This document shows, piece by piece, positions 15,958 through 23,664 of a stretch of 64,000 nucleotides of DNA (positions are counted from its first letter, which is position 1; each line of letters begins with the position of its first letter). Below the pieces are notes generated by a model. It ran no database searches, had not been told where the DNA came from, and saw only the letters and a program-made list of their open reading frames with translations. Source of the DNA: Streptomyces sp. DH24 (GTDB lineage: Bacteria > Actinomycetota > Actinomycetes > Streptomycetales > Streptomycetaceae); the NCBI RefSeq assembly GCF_029813775.1, contig NZ_JARVKW010000032.1:1-64000 (forward strand), given 5' to 3'. Both the position numbers and the translations under genes were made by a program.

Positions 15958-16653
15958 TCAGTCCGGCAGCGGGATGAGCATCATGCGGCCCGCGAACCCG
16001 ACGGCCGCGTCCAGCCGTTCGGTGAACTCCCCGGCGACGTCGGGGAGCCGGCGCAGTGCCCACAGGGCCCGGGCCGCCGCCCAGCTGGCGTCCCGGGCCC
16101 GCTCCAGGCTCCAGGAGCCGAGCAGGTGCGTGAGCGGATCGGCGATCTGGAGCAGGTCGGGGCCCGGCATCAGGTCCTCGCGGACGCGTTCCTCCAGCGC
16201 GACGAGGAGCTCGCCCACCCGGTCGAACTCGTCCTCCAGGTCGGCCGGTTCGCAGCCGAGCGCGTGGCAGGTGTCCACCAGCGCGAGCGCGAGGTCGTGG
16301 CCGATGTGCGCGTTGACGCCCGCCAGCGCGAACTGCAGCGGCCGTACGCCGGGATGGCGGCGGAAGTGGAGCAGGGGCCGCCAGCAGGCGGGCGGGCGGC
16401 GGTCCTGGGCAGCGGCGTCGACCGCGTCCAGATAGCGTTCCGCGAACCGCACGCCCAGCGTCGCCGCGGCCCGCGGGTCCCCGAGCGTCCCGGCGTCGAT
16501 GCGCCGGTCGACGGCCTCCGTGACGGCGAGGTAGACGCGGTTGAAGACGGCGACGCCGTCCCGGGCGGGCAGGGCCGCGTCGAGGGCGTGCATCCGGGAG
16601 ACGACCGTGTCGACGGAGTCGACGGCAACGGTGAGCTGTTCACTGGGCGCCAT
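15958..16653 (-). CDS. DUF5995-like protein of unknown function
   Basis: 231 residues, mostly alpha-helical with no signal peptide. Recognisable pieces are FNRVYLAVTEAVDRRI, RFAERYLDAVDAAAQ, CWRPLLHFRRHPGVRPLQFALAGVNAHIGHDLALALVDT and the C-terminal WAAARALWALRRLP. The pattern of His/Asp in NAHIGHDLALAL recalls the DUF5995 family, whose role is not known to me. The ATG at 16653 is chosen without a strong ribosome binding site. It converges with davB and follows the permease gene on the same strand, separated by a terminator. Confidence 0.7.
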   Translation of the reverse strand: MAPSEQLTVAVDSVDTVVSRMHALDAALPARDGVAVFNRVYLAVTEAVDRRIDAGTLGDPRAAATLGVRFAERYLDAVDAAAQDRRPPACWRPLLHFRRHPGVRPLQFALAGVNAHIGHDLALALVDTCHALGCEPADLEDEFDRVGELLVALEERVREDLMPGPDLLQIADPLTHLLGSWSLERARDASWAAARALWALRRLPDVAGEFTERLDAAVGFAGRMMLIPLPD

Positions 16654-16721
16654 GGGGGCAGGGTCGCAGCTTTGGCGCGGCCGCGGTGGCGGCGGGCCGG
16701 GCGCTTCCCCGGAACGGGGGA

Positions 16722-16748
16722 ACGCGCCCTCCGCCGGGGAGGGCGCGT
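16722..16748 (-). terminator. Terminator of the uracil-type permease gene
   Basis: ACGCGCCCTCC (16722-16732) and GGAGGGCGCGT (16738-16748) form a perfect 11-bp stem with a 5-nt loop, 24 bp past the stop codon at 16773. Confidence 0.7.
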
Positions 16749-16772
16749 CCGGTACGTCCACCCGTCCTGCCC

Positions 16773-18167
16773 CTACGAACCGGTCCGTTGGGCGTCCTCG
16801 GCGTCGTAGGACGAGGTGCCCTCGTCCAGGAGCGGCTCCTGCGTCTTGAGGTGGGCGGGCGCGAAGGCGCGCAGCGCGTGGTAGCCGGTGATGACGACGA
16901 TCGTGCCGAGCGCGATGCCGCTCAGCGAGAAGGTGTCGGTGAACTCCATCGTGACGTTGCCGACGCCGATGATGATGCCTGCGGCGGCCGGCACCAGGTT
17001 GAGCGGGTTGCGCAGGTCGACGCCCGCGTTGATCCAGATCTGCGCGCCGAGCAGGCCGATCATGCCGTACAGGATGACCGTGATGCCGCCGAGCACCCCG
17101 CCGGGGATCGCGGCGACGACCGCGCCGAACTTCGGGCACAGGCCGAACAGCAGCGCGAAACCGGCGGCGGTCCAGTAGGCGGCCGTGGAGTAGACGCGGG
17201 TCGCGGCCATCACGCCGATGTTCTCGGAGTAGGTGGTGTTGGGCGGGCCGCCCAGCGCGGTGGACAGCATGGAGCCGACGCCGTCGGCGGAGATCGCCGT
17301 GCCGAGCCGGTCGTCCAGCTTGTCGCCGGTCATCTCGCCGACGGCCTTGACGTGCCCGGCGTTCTCCGCGACCAGGGCGATGACGACGGGCAGTGCGACG
17401 AGGATCGCCGACCACTGGAAGGACGGTCCGTGCAGGTCCGGCAGCCCGATCCAGTCGGCCCCGCCCACGGCGGACAGGTCGAGCCGCCAGTGGTCGGTGA
17501 CCTTGCCGCTGCCGTCCGCCGAGTGGATCTGCCCGAAGACCTGGCCGAACGCCCAGGAGACGCCGTATCCGAAGATCAGGCCCAGGAAGATCGCGACGCG
17601 GGACCAGAAGCCGCGCAGGCAGACCACCGCCAGACCGGTGAACAGCATCACCAGCAGGGCCGTCCACTGGTCCTGCGGCCAGTACGTCGAGGCCGTCACC
17701 GGCGCCAGGTTGAAGCCGATCAGCATCACCACCGCGCCCGTGACCACCGGCGGCATCACGGCGTGGATGATCCGCGCCCCGAACCGCTGCACCGCGAGCC
17801 CCACCAGGAACAGCGCGACGCCGACCACGAAGACCGCGCCGGTCACCGTGGCGCTCGTGCCGCCCTGAGCGCGGATCACCGCGGCCACGCCGACGAAGGA
17901 CAGCGAGCAGCCGAGGTAGCTCGGCACCCTGCCGCGCGTCGCCAGCAGGAAGACGACGGTCGCGACGCCCGACATCATGATCGCGAGGTTCGGGTCCAGG
18001 CCCATGAGGACCGGCGCCACGAAACTCGCGCCGACCATGGCCACCACGTGCTGGGCGCCGAGCCCCACGGTGCGGGGCCAGGAGAGCCGCTCGTCGGGGC
18101 GGACCACCGCTCCGGGCGCCGGTGTGCGTCCGTCGCCGTGCAGTTTCCAGCGGACGCCGAGATCCAT
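16773..18167 (-). CDS. Nucleobase:cation symporter-2 (uracil/xanthine permease family)
   Basis: 464 residues, about 12-14 membrane segments. NCS2 landmarks are GLGAQHVVAMVGASFVAPVLMGLDPN near the N-terminus, VALVAENAGHVKAVGEMTG (the conserved Glu of span 8), and GGPPNTTYSENIGVMAATRVYS (span 10). The set fits UraA-type uracil permeases better than xanthine or urate carriers. The ATG at 18167 is the first plausible start; its ribosome binding site is weak. No pyr gene is adjacent. Confidence 0.9.
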   Translation of the reverse strand: MDLGVRWKLHGDGRTPAPGAVVRPDERLSWPRTVGLGAQHVVAMVGASFVAPVLMGLDPNLAIMMSGVATVVFLLATRGRVPSYLGCSLSFVGVAAVIRAQGGTSATVTGAVFVVGVALFLVGLAVQRFGARIIHAVMPPVVTGAVVMLIGFNLAPVTASTYWPQDQWTALLVMLFTGLAVVCLRGFWSRVAIFLGLIFGYGVSWAFGQVFGQIHSADGSGKVTDHWRLDLSAVGGADWIGLPDLHGPSFQWSAILVALPVVIALVAENAGHVKAVGEMTGDKLDDRLGTAISADGVGSMLSTALGGPPNTTYSENIGVMAATRVYSTAAYWTAAGFALLFGLCPKFGAVVAAIPGGVLGGITVILYGMIGLLGAQIWINAGVDLRNPLNLVPAAAGIIIGVGNVTMEFTDTFSLSGIALGTIVVITGYHALRAFAPAHLKTQEPLLDEGTSSYDAEDAQRTGS

Positions 18168-18275
18168 GGCAGGTGTCGCTTTCGTCGTACGTGCAGGTCC
18201 GGTCCATTGTGAAGGGCGCCGGACGGTGATTCGCACACGCGAGCGCCTGCTTGGCATGGTCGGCGCGCCGTTACC

Positions 18276-18287
18276 GGTGCATGCACC
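18276..18287. promoter_or_regulatory. Perfect palindrome between divergent permease and thioesterase genes
   Basis: GGTGCATGCACC is a perfect 12-bp palindrome, 31 bp before the thioesterase GTG and 108 bp before the permease ATG. It is an operator candidate only by position. Confidence 0.25.
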
Positions 18288-18317
18288 ATCCACCTCGTAC
18301 GTCCAGGAGTACCGCCC

Positions 18318-18776
18318 GTGACCGCCGAAGCCCCGACCGCCCCCGCCCTGTCGTACGGACGGCTGGTCCCCGTCACCGTCCACTTCGACGACCTGGACGC
18401 GCTGGGACTGCTGCACAACGCCCGCTACCCGCTGATGGTGGAGCGGGCCTGGGCCGAGCTGTGGCAGGAGCACGGCTTCCGCTTCGAGGGCGACTGGGCC
18501 GCCGCCGGCGACGCCTGCAACGCGGTGAAGGAACTCCGCGTCAGCTACGAGGCCCCCGTCACCCGGCCCGGCACCTACGCCGTCCACCTGTGGCTGGAGC
18601 GGCTCGGCACCACCGGGCTGACCTACGGCTTCCGGTTCTGCTCGGCGGACGGGGCCCTGACCTACGCGCACGGCAGCCGGGTGCTGGTCAGGCTGGACGC
18701 CGGGACGCTGCGCCCGGCGCCCTGGAGCGAGGAGTTCAGAGCTGCCGGTCGCGCACTGCTTCGGCCGGCGGACTGA
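18318..18776 (+). CDS. 4HBT-type acyl-CoA thioesterase
   Basis: 152 residues of hot-dog fold. The motif VHFDDLDALGLLHNARYPLMVERAW (residues 21-45) holds the catalytic Asp of the 4-hydroxybenzoyl-CoA thioesterase family, and the C-terminal strand ALTYAHGSRVLVRLD is typical. AGGAG precedes the GTG start. Its last 41 bp overlap the 3' end of the convergent MFS gene. The acyl substrate is unknown. Confidence 0.85.
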   Translation: MTAEAPTAPALSYGRLVPVTVHFDDLDALGLLHNARYPLMVERAWAELWQEHGFRFEGDWAAAGDACNAVKELRVSYEAPVTRPGTYAVHLWLERLGTTGLTYGFRFCSADGALTYAHGSRVLVRLDAGTLRPAPWSEEFRAAGRALLRPAD

Positions 18777-19947
18777 TCTTCGGCCGGTCGCGGTCGGCGC
18801 CGCGCAGCACGCCCGCGAAGGCGACGAGCCCGCACGCGAGCAGCGTCACCAGCCCGAACGACACGACCAGGCTGGTGGCCTGCGCCAGACCGCCGATCGC
18901 GCCGGGTGCGACCAGGCCCGAGGTGTACGTGATGGTGGCGACGCCCGCGATGGCCTGGCTGGGGTTGGGGCCGCTGCGACCGGCCGCGGCGAAGCACAGC
19001 GGTACGACCACCGCGATGCCGAGCCCCATCAGCGCGAAGCCGGCCATCGCCACCGCCGGATGCCCCGACACGACGATGAGCAGACCGCCGAGTACGGCGA
19101 GCACGCCGCCGACCCGCACCGTGCGCACCGCGCCGAACCGGTCCACGATCTTGTCGCCGGCGATCCGGGCCAGCGCCATGGTGAGCGTGAAGCCGGTGGT
19201 GCAGGCCGCCGCCAGACCCGCGGAGGCCTCCAGCTGGTCGCGCAGGTAGACCGCCGACCAGTCCAGGCTGGCGCCCTCCGCGAACACCGCGCAGAACCCG
19301 ACCGCGCCGATCAGCAGCGCCGACCTCGGCGGCAGCGCGAAGCGCGGCGGGGCGTCCTCGTCCTCGGCGGGCTGGAGGTCGAGCACCCACGCGCACGCGG
19401 TCGCGCCGAGCACCGTCAGCACGGCGGCCGCCAGCAGGTGGTGCAGCCGGGCGTCGCTGCCCAGGTGCGCGGCGAGGGTGCCCGCCGCCGAGCCGACCAG
19501 GGCGCCCGCGCTCCACATGCCGTGCAGCCCGGACATGATCGACCGGTCGAGCCGGTTCTCGACCTCGACGCCGAGGGCGTTCATCGCCACGTCCGCCATG
19601 CCCGCCGTGGCGCCGAACGTGAACAGGGCCAGGCACAGGGTGAGCAGGTTCGGCGCGAGGGACGGCAGGACCAGCGCCAGCGTCCACAGGGCCATCAGGC
19701 CGCGCAGCGCGGTGCGGGCGCCGAAGCGGTGGGTGATGCCGCCCGCGAGCGGCATCGCCAGGGACGCGCCGAGCGCGGGGAAGGCGAGCGCCAGACCGAG
19801 CTGTCCCGCGCTCACCCCGGCGTGGTCCTGGATCCACGGCACACGTGTGGCGAACGAACCGGTGACGGCGCCGTGCACGGCGAACACGGCGGCCACGGCG
19901 TACCGCGCCCGCTTCACCTCGCGCTGCCCGTAGACCACGTCGCTCAT
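18736..19947 (-). CDS. MFS transporter (sugar/fucose-permease-like)
   Basis: 403 residues with about 12 spans. Segments include VHGAVTGSFATRVPWIQDHAGVSAGQLGLALAFPALGASLAMPLAG and GLHGMWSAGALVGSAAGTLAAH, typical of the YbjJ/FucP-like MFS group. Start ATG 19947, with a GGGAGGGG ribosome binding site. It is divergent from a ROK repressor with an AT-rich inverted repeat between them, which suggests sugar-type induction (inference). Its 3' end overlaps the thioesterase gene. Confidence 0.8.
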   Translation of the reverse strand: MSDVVYGQREVKRARYAVAAVFAVHGAVTGSFATRVPWIQDHAGVSAGQLGLALAFPALGASLAMPLAGGITHRFGARTALRGLMALWTLALVLPSLAPNLLTLCLALFTFGATAGMADVAMNALGVEVENRLDRSIMSGLHGMWSAGALVGSAAGTLAAHLGSDARLHHLLAAAVLTVLGATACAWVLDLQPAEDEDAPPRFALPPRSALLIGAVGFCAVFAEGASLDWSAVYLRDQLEASAGLAAACTTGFTLTMALARIAGDKIVDRFGAVRTVRVGGVLAVLGGLLIVVSGHPAVAMAGFALMGLGIAVVVPLCFAAAGRSGPNPSQAIAGVATITYTSGLVAPGAIGGLAQATSLVVSFGLVTLLACGLVAFAGVLRGADRDRPKISPPAEAVRDRQL

Positions 19948-19994
19948 TCTCCGGCCCCTCCCAGGTGTACCGCCCCGCATCCGACGCAGTAAAT

Positions 19995-20015
19995 TATCAG
20001 GAACCCTGCCTGATA
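19995..20015. promoter_or_regulatory. Inverted repeat, candidate ROK operator
   Basis: TATCAGG-N7-CCTGATA (19995-20001 and 20009-20015) sits in an unusually AT-rich patch between the divergent MFS and ROK genes. The two-turn spacing fits a dimeric HTH repressor. Confidence 0.5.
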
Positions 20016-20075
20016 GATAGTGGGTTTCCGGCGGCGCCCGGCCGGCCCGCACCGCAGATCTGGAAGGATCCCGGC

Positions 20076-21272
20076 ATGCCCGCATCCCCGAGCACGGCCC
20101 GGGCCATCAACGACCGGCTCGCCCTGCGCCTGCTGCAGCAGGAGGGCCCGTTGACGGCGGGGCAGTTGAAGCAGCTCACCGGCCTGTCCCGGCCGTCCGT
20201 CGCCGACCTCGTCGAACGCCTCACGGCCTCCGGCCTGATCGCCGTGGTCGGCGAGACCGGCGAGCAGCGCCGCGGTCCCAACGCCAAGCTGTACGGCATC
20301 GTCGCCGACCGGGCCCACCTCGCCGCCCTCGACGTGCGCACCGAGGGCGTCGCCGTGGCCGTCTCCGACCTGCTCGGCCGGGTGCTCGCCGAGGGAGCCC
20401 TGCCGATCGACGGCGCCACCGGCACCGAGCCGGCCGTGGAACAGGCGGTCGCCCTGGTCGAACGCGTCGCCAAGGAGGCGGGGGCCGGCCGGCTGCACAC
20501 CGTCGGCATCGGCGCGCCCGGCCTGATCGACCCGGCCGGTGGCGAACTCCGCGACTCCAACGGCCTGCCCCAGTGGCACCGCCGCCTGGTGGCCGCGCTC
20601 CAGGAACGTCTCCCGGAGGCCCGCGTCAGCGTCGAGAACGAGACCAACCTCGCCGCCCTCGCCGAACAGCGCGACGGCGCCGCCCGGGACCGCGACACGT
20701 TCGTGCTGCTGTGGCTGGGCATGGGCGTCGGCGCCGCCCTCGTCCTCGACGGCGCGCTGCGCCGGGGCCGGTCCGGCGGCGCGGGCGAGATCGGCTTCCT
20801 GCCGGTGCCGGGGACGACCGGGCTGCCGTCGGCCACCGACTGCGGCGGCGGCTTCCACTCGCTGGCCGGCGCGGCGGCGGTCGCGGCACTCGCCGCCGAG
20901 CACGGGGTCACGGCCGACGCCGCCCCGCACGAGCCGCACGCCGCGGCGCTGGTCCGGACGGCCGTCGAGCGCGCCGGCGCCGACCCGTCCACCGAGCGCT
21001 TCCTCGACACCCTCGCCGACCGGGTCGTCCTCGGCGCCGCCGCCGTGGTGTCCGTCCTGGACCCCGGCTGCGTGGTGCTCGCCGGGGAGGTCGGCCGCGC
21101 GGGCGGCGAAGCCCTCGCCGACCGGGTCCGGGCCCGCCTGACCCGGATGTCCCCACTGCCCACGGAGGTACGGCCGAGCACCCTGGGCGGCGGAGCGGTC
21201 CTGCGCGGCGCCCTGCTGACGGCCCGGGACCGCGCCCAGGACGACCTTTTCGCTCCGGCCCCGCTGCGGTGA
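20076..21272 (+). CDS. ROK-family transcriptional repressor
   Basis: 398 residues. The N-terminal winged HTH is LRLLQQEGPLTAGQLKQLTGLSRPSVADLVERLTASGLI. The ROK sugar-kinase fold follows (ALDVRTEGVAVAVSDLLG, GIGAPGLIDP, ENETNLAALAE, GGAGEIGFLPV). The zinc-type Cys cluster of classical ROK proteins is reduced to TDCGGGFHSL, so zinc binding is doubtful. ATG 20076 has GGAAGGA 7 nt upstream. It probably controls the divergent MFS gene through the repeat at 19995-20015. Confidence 0.88.
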   Translation: MPASPSTARAINDRLALRLLQQEGPLTAGQLKQLTGLSRPSVADLVERLTASGLIAVVGETGEQRRGPNAKLYGIVADRAHLAALDVRTEGVAVAVSDLLGRVLAEGALPIDGATGTEPAVEQAVALVERVAKEAGAGRLHTVGIGAPGLIDPAGGELRDSNGLPQWHRRLVAALQERLPEARVSVENETNLAALAEQRDGAARDRDTFVLLWLGMGVGAALVLDGALRRGRSGGAGEIGFLPVPGTTGLPSATDCGGGFHSLAGAAAVAALAAEHGVTADAAPHEPHAAALVRTAVERAGADPSTERFLDTLADRVVLGAAAVVSVLDPGCVVLAGEVGRAGGEALADRVRARLTRMSPLPTEVRPSTLGGGAVLRGALLTARDRAQDDLFAPAPLR

Positions 21273-21345
21273 ACGCCGCGGCTCGTGCGGGGCCGGGTTC
21301 ACCGGGTCAGGACGGCCTGTTCGCTCCCAGACCGCTTCGGTGAAC
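21237..21345 (+). repeat. Duplicated 3' end of the ROK gene
   Basis: The last codons and stop of the ROK gene (21237-21274) recur at 21308-21345 with 31 of 38 bases identical. The second copy would encode DGLFAPRPLR plus a stop, in a different frame (offset 71 bp). Confidence 0.65.
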
Positions 21346-21396
21346 GACAGCGCCCCGGACGGGCCCGGGTCCACCAGCGGCGCGGAGCCGTGCCGC

Positions 21397-22152
21397 TCAG
21401 CCGCGCCCCTCGGCACCGAACCGGGCCGCCAGGTACTCCTCGAACGTGCCCTTGCCCACCGCCCGTTCCGGCGCGAGGTGGCCGCCCGCGCGGAAGGCGC
21501 GGTACGCCTGTCCGGCCAGAGGGACGTTCACCACGGCCCGGCGCCGCCCGGCCGCCGCGAGATAGGCGCGGGCCCGCGACTCCAGGGACCGCACCTCGGG
21601 CCCGCCCATGTCGTCCACCCGCCCCGCCGGTGCGCCCAGGGCCAGCTCGGCGAGCCGCCCGGCGACCTCCGTGACGTCCACGGGCTGGTCCCGCACCCCG
21701 GCCGGCAGCACCATGACCGGCGGCTTGGACAGCACGCCGAACAACTGCAGGACGAGGTCGTGGAACTGGGTGGTGCGCAGCACGGTCCAGCCCAGCCCCG
21801 ACTCCTCGACCAGCTTCTCGACCGCCATCTTGGTCTGGTAGTAGCCGTACGGCACCCGGTCGACGCCGACGATCGAGATGTAGACCAGGTGGCCCACGCC
21901 GGCCCGCCGCGCCGCGGCCAGCAGGTGCCCGGCCGCCTCCTCGTCTCCGCCCCGCGGACTGCTGGCGCAGTGCACGACCGTGTCGACGCCCGCCACGGCC
22001 GCGTCGAGCCCGCCGCCCCCCTCGCGCAGATCGACGGCGTACGGCGGGGAGTGCCGGCTGAGGACACGCACCTCGTGCCTGTCCGCGCGCAACCGCTCGC
22101 CGACGTGCCGCCCGAGGGTTCCGGTGCCACCGGTCACCAGGATCGTCGTCAT
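21397..22152 (-). CDS. NmrA-like NAD(P)-binding protein (atypical SDR)
   Basis: 251 residues. An N-terminal Rossmann motif ILVTGGTGTLGRHVGERL is followed by VVHCASSPRG, a YYQTK segment that carries the Tyr-x-x-x-Lys-like pair (GYYQTKMAVEKLVEESGLGWTVLRTTQFHDL), and a C-terminal half typical of NmrA/TMR-like NAD(P)H oxidoreductases. ATG 22152. It converges with the ROK gene. Substrate unknown. Confidence 0.8.
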   Translation of the reverse strand: MTTILVTGGTGTLGRHVGERLRADRHEVRVLSRHSPPYAVDLREGGGGLDAAVAGVDTVVHCASSPRGGDEEAAGHLLAAARRAGVGHLVYISIVGVDRVPYGYYQTKMAVEKLVEESGLGWTVLRTTQFHDLVLQLFGVLSKPPVMVLPAGVRDQPVDVTEVAGRLAELALGAPAGRVDDMGGPEVRSLESRARAYLAAAGRRRAVVNVPLAGQAYRAFRAGGHLAPERAVGKGTFEEYLAARFGAEGRG

Positions 22153-22157
22153 CGTGT

Positions 22158-22532
22158 TCAGTCCCTTCGGACGCCGGGGCACTCCCCGGTGGAGCGCCCG
22201 TCGCCGGCGTGGACCGAGTAGCCCCCGGCGAATGTGACAACCACCTGCCCGCCGTCCACGCGCGCGCCGGCCCGACGCCGGACGATCTCCGCTTGTCGGG
22301 GTCCATCACGGCGTGCCCGCCCGTGCTCAGCCCGTCGCGCTCGTCCATGACGACGAGCCGCTCCCGCCACTCGTACGACGAGCCGCTCCCGCCGCTCGGG
22401 CTCCGGGGCGAACCGGCTCTCGTCGACGGCCACCCGCCGCACCCCCGGCGGTACAGCCGGCGGCAGTCCGCCTCCGTCGGGCCGCGCGCGCCGGCGATGG
22501 AGGGCCCGGCGGCGGGCAAGGGCCGTCGTCAC
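22158..22532 (-). pseudogene. Apparent frameshifted gene remnant
   Basis: Coding-like sequence on the minus strand jumps between frames: PTEADCRRLYR in one, VAVDESRFAPEPERRERLVV in another, MDERDGLSTGGHAVMDPDK back in the first, then EIVRRRAGARVDGGQVVVTFAG in the second. One jump coincides with a 24-bp direct duplication (22350-22373 and 22375-22398, period 25), which shifts the frame by one. Third-position G/C is high in whichever frame looks coding. I do not recognise the family. Confidence 0.4.
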
Positions 22533-22601
22533 CGCCGCCGGGCCGGTCGGGTACCGGGGCCCAACCCCTTCGGGGCGGCCCGGATCACGGAAGCTGCGCA
22601 G

Positions 22602-22645
22602 ACACTAGAGAGGACTAGACCAGTACGTCAACAGGTATGGACCAA
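22602..22645 (-). promoter_or_regulatory. Orphan chitinase-type promoter
   Basis: On the minus strand, TGGTCCATACCT (22644-22633) and TGGTCTAGTCCT (22622-22611) match the 12-bp direct repeats known from Streptomyces chitinase promoters. TTGACG (-35, 22631-22626) lies between them, and TAGTGT (-10, 22607-22602) follows after 18 bp. The arrangement is the same as at the real chitinase gene (37505-37546). No chitinase follows here. Confidence 0.7.
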
Positions 22646-22787
22646 TCTCAAGGGCGTGCGTGTGAAGGGGAGTTGGGGCGGGGTTGTACGCGCGGAGAGG
22701 GCAGGGTCACCGACTGTGAGGTACCCCACACGACTCACCCGATGGGGTGTGGATCAGGCGTGGCACACTGGGCGTGTACAAAAAGCA

Positions 22788-22914
22788 GCGCACTCCGGGG
22801 TCGGTGAAAGTCCGAACCGGCGGTTACAGTCCGCGACCCGGTCACCTCCAGTGACCGGTTGACCAGGTGAAATTCCTGGACCGACGGTTAAAGTCCGGAT
22901 GGGAGGCAGTGCGC
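22788..22914 (+). ncRNA. FMN riboswitch (RFN element)
   Basis: The conserved RFN blocks are present in order: GGGGTCGGTGAAAGTCCG, ACCGGCGGT, GACCGGTTGACCAGGTG, and CGACGGTTAAAGTCCGGATG followed by GGAGGCAGT. The closing P1 helix is GCGCACT (22788-22794) with AGTGCGC (22908-22914). A downstream hairpin GGGGCGA/TCGCCCC (22959-22984) may be the expression platform. It should repress the rib operon when FMN is abundant. Confidence 0.95.
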
Positions 22915-23061
22915 GGCGGGCGAGCATTCGTGCGCGCCGCCGTACCGGTTCGTCCGCAGGGGCGAGTTCCGTCGGCGTCGCCCCCGGTGTTCTCGTCCGT
23001 GGATTCTGTCGTCATCGACAGCCCCGGAGTCCGTGCCCGAAGAGGCAGGAGGACCCGGGAA

Positions 23062-23664
23062 GTGTTCACCGGAATCGTCGAAGAGCTGGGCGAGGTCACC
23101 GCCGTCGAGACACTCGACGACGCCTGTCGCTTCCGTCTGCGCGGCCCCGTCGTCACCGACGGCGCGAAGCACGGCGACTCCATCGCCGTCAACGGCGTCT
23201 GCCTCACCGTGGTCGACCACGAGGGCGACGAGTTCACCGCCGACGTGATGGCCGAGACCCTGAACCGCTCCAGCCTCGGCGTCCTCACCGTCGGCTCCCG
23301 GGTCAACCTCGAACGCCCCACCGCGGTCGGCGCCCGCCTCGGCGGCCACATCGTGCAGGGCCACGTCGACGGCACCGGCCGGATCCTGGAGCGCAAGCCG
23401 TCGGAGCACTGGGAGATCGTGAAGGTCTCCCTGCCCGCCGACCTCGCCCGGTACGTCGTGGAGAAGGGCTCCATCACCGTCGACGGCATCAGCCTCACCG
23501 TCGTCGACGCGGGCCCCGACTTCTTCACCGTCAGCCTCATCCCCACCACCCTCGCCCTGACCACGCTCGGCCTGAAGCAGCCCGGCGACCCGGTCAACCT
23601 CGAAGTGGACGTCATCGCCAAATACGTCGAGCGACTGCTGGGCGACCGGGGGGTGACCCGGTGA
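23062..23664 (+). CDS. ribE: Riboflavin synthase, alpha chain
   Basis: Dismutates 6,7-dimethyl-8-ribityllumazine to riboflavin. It is 200 residues with two tandem lumazine-binding repeats: MFTGIVEELGEVTAV with SIAVNGVCLTVV, and GHIVQGHVDGTGRI with SITVDGISLTVV. The GTG at 23062 has AGGAGG upstream and gives the canonical MFTGIVEE start. Its stop overlaps ribM by GTGA. Confidence 0.96.
   Translation: MFTGIVEELGEVTAVETLDDACRFRLRGPVVTDGAKHGDSIAVNGVCLTVVDHEGDEFTADVMAETLNRSSLGVLTVGSRVNLERPTAVGARLGGHIVQGHVDGTGRILERKPSEHWEIVKVSLPADLARYVVEKGSITVDGISLTVVDAGPDFFTVSLIPTTLALTTLGLKQPGDPVNLEVDVIAKYVERLLGDRGVTR

Noticed and set aside
15958..18207. A 749-codon minus-strand frame spanning two genes
   Set aside because: Only its C-terminal third (from 16653) looks like protein; the rest is the antisense-frame shadow of the permease gene.
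16686..18212. A 508-codon plus-strand frame opposite the uracil-type permease
   Set aside because: It is Asp/His/Arg-rich low-complexity sequence typical of shadow frames in high-GC DNA and lies wholly opposite a clear NCS2 permease.
22867..23061. Extension of ribE into the riboswitch
   Set aside because: The in-frame ATG at 22867 lies inside the FMN aptamer; GTG 23062 has a strong ribosome binding site and the canonical MFTGIVEE start.
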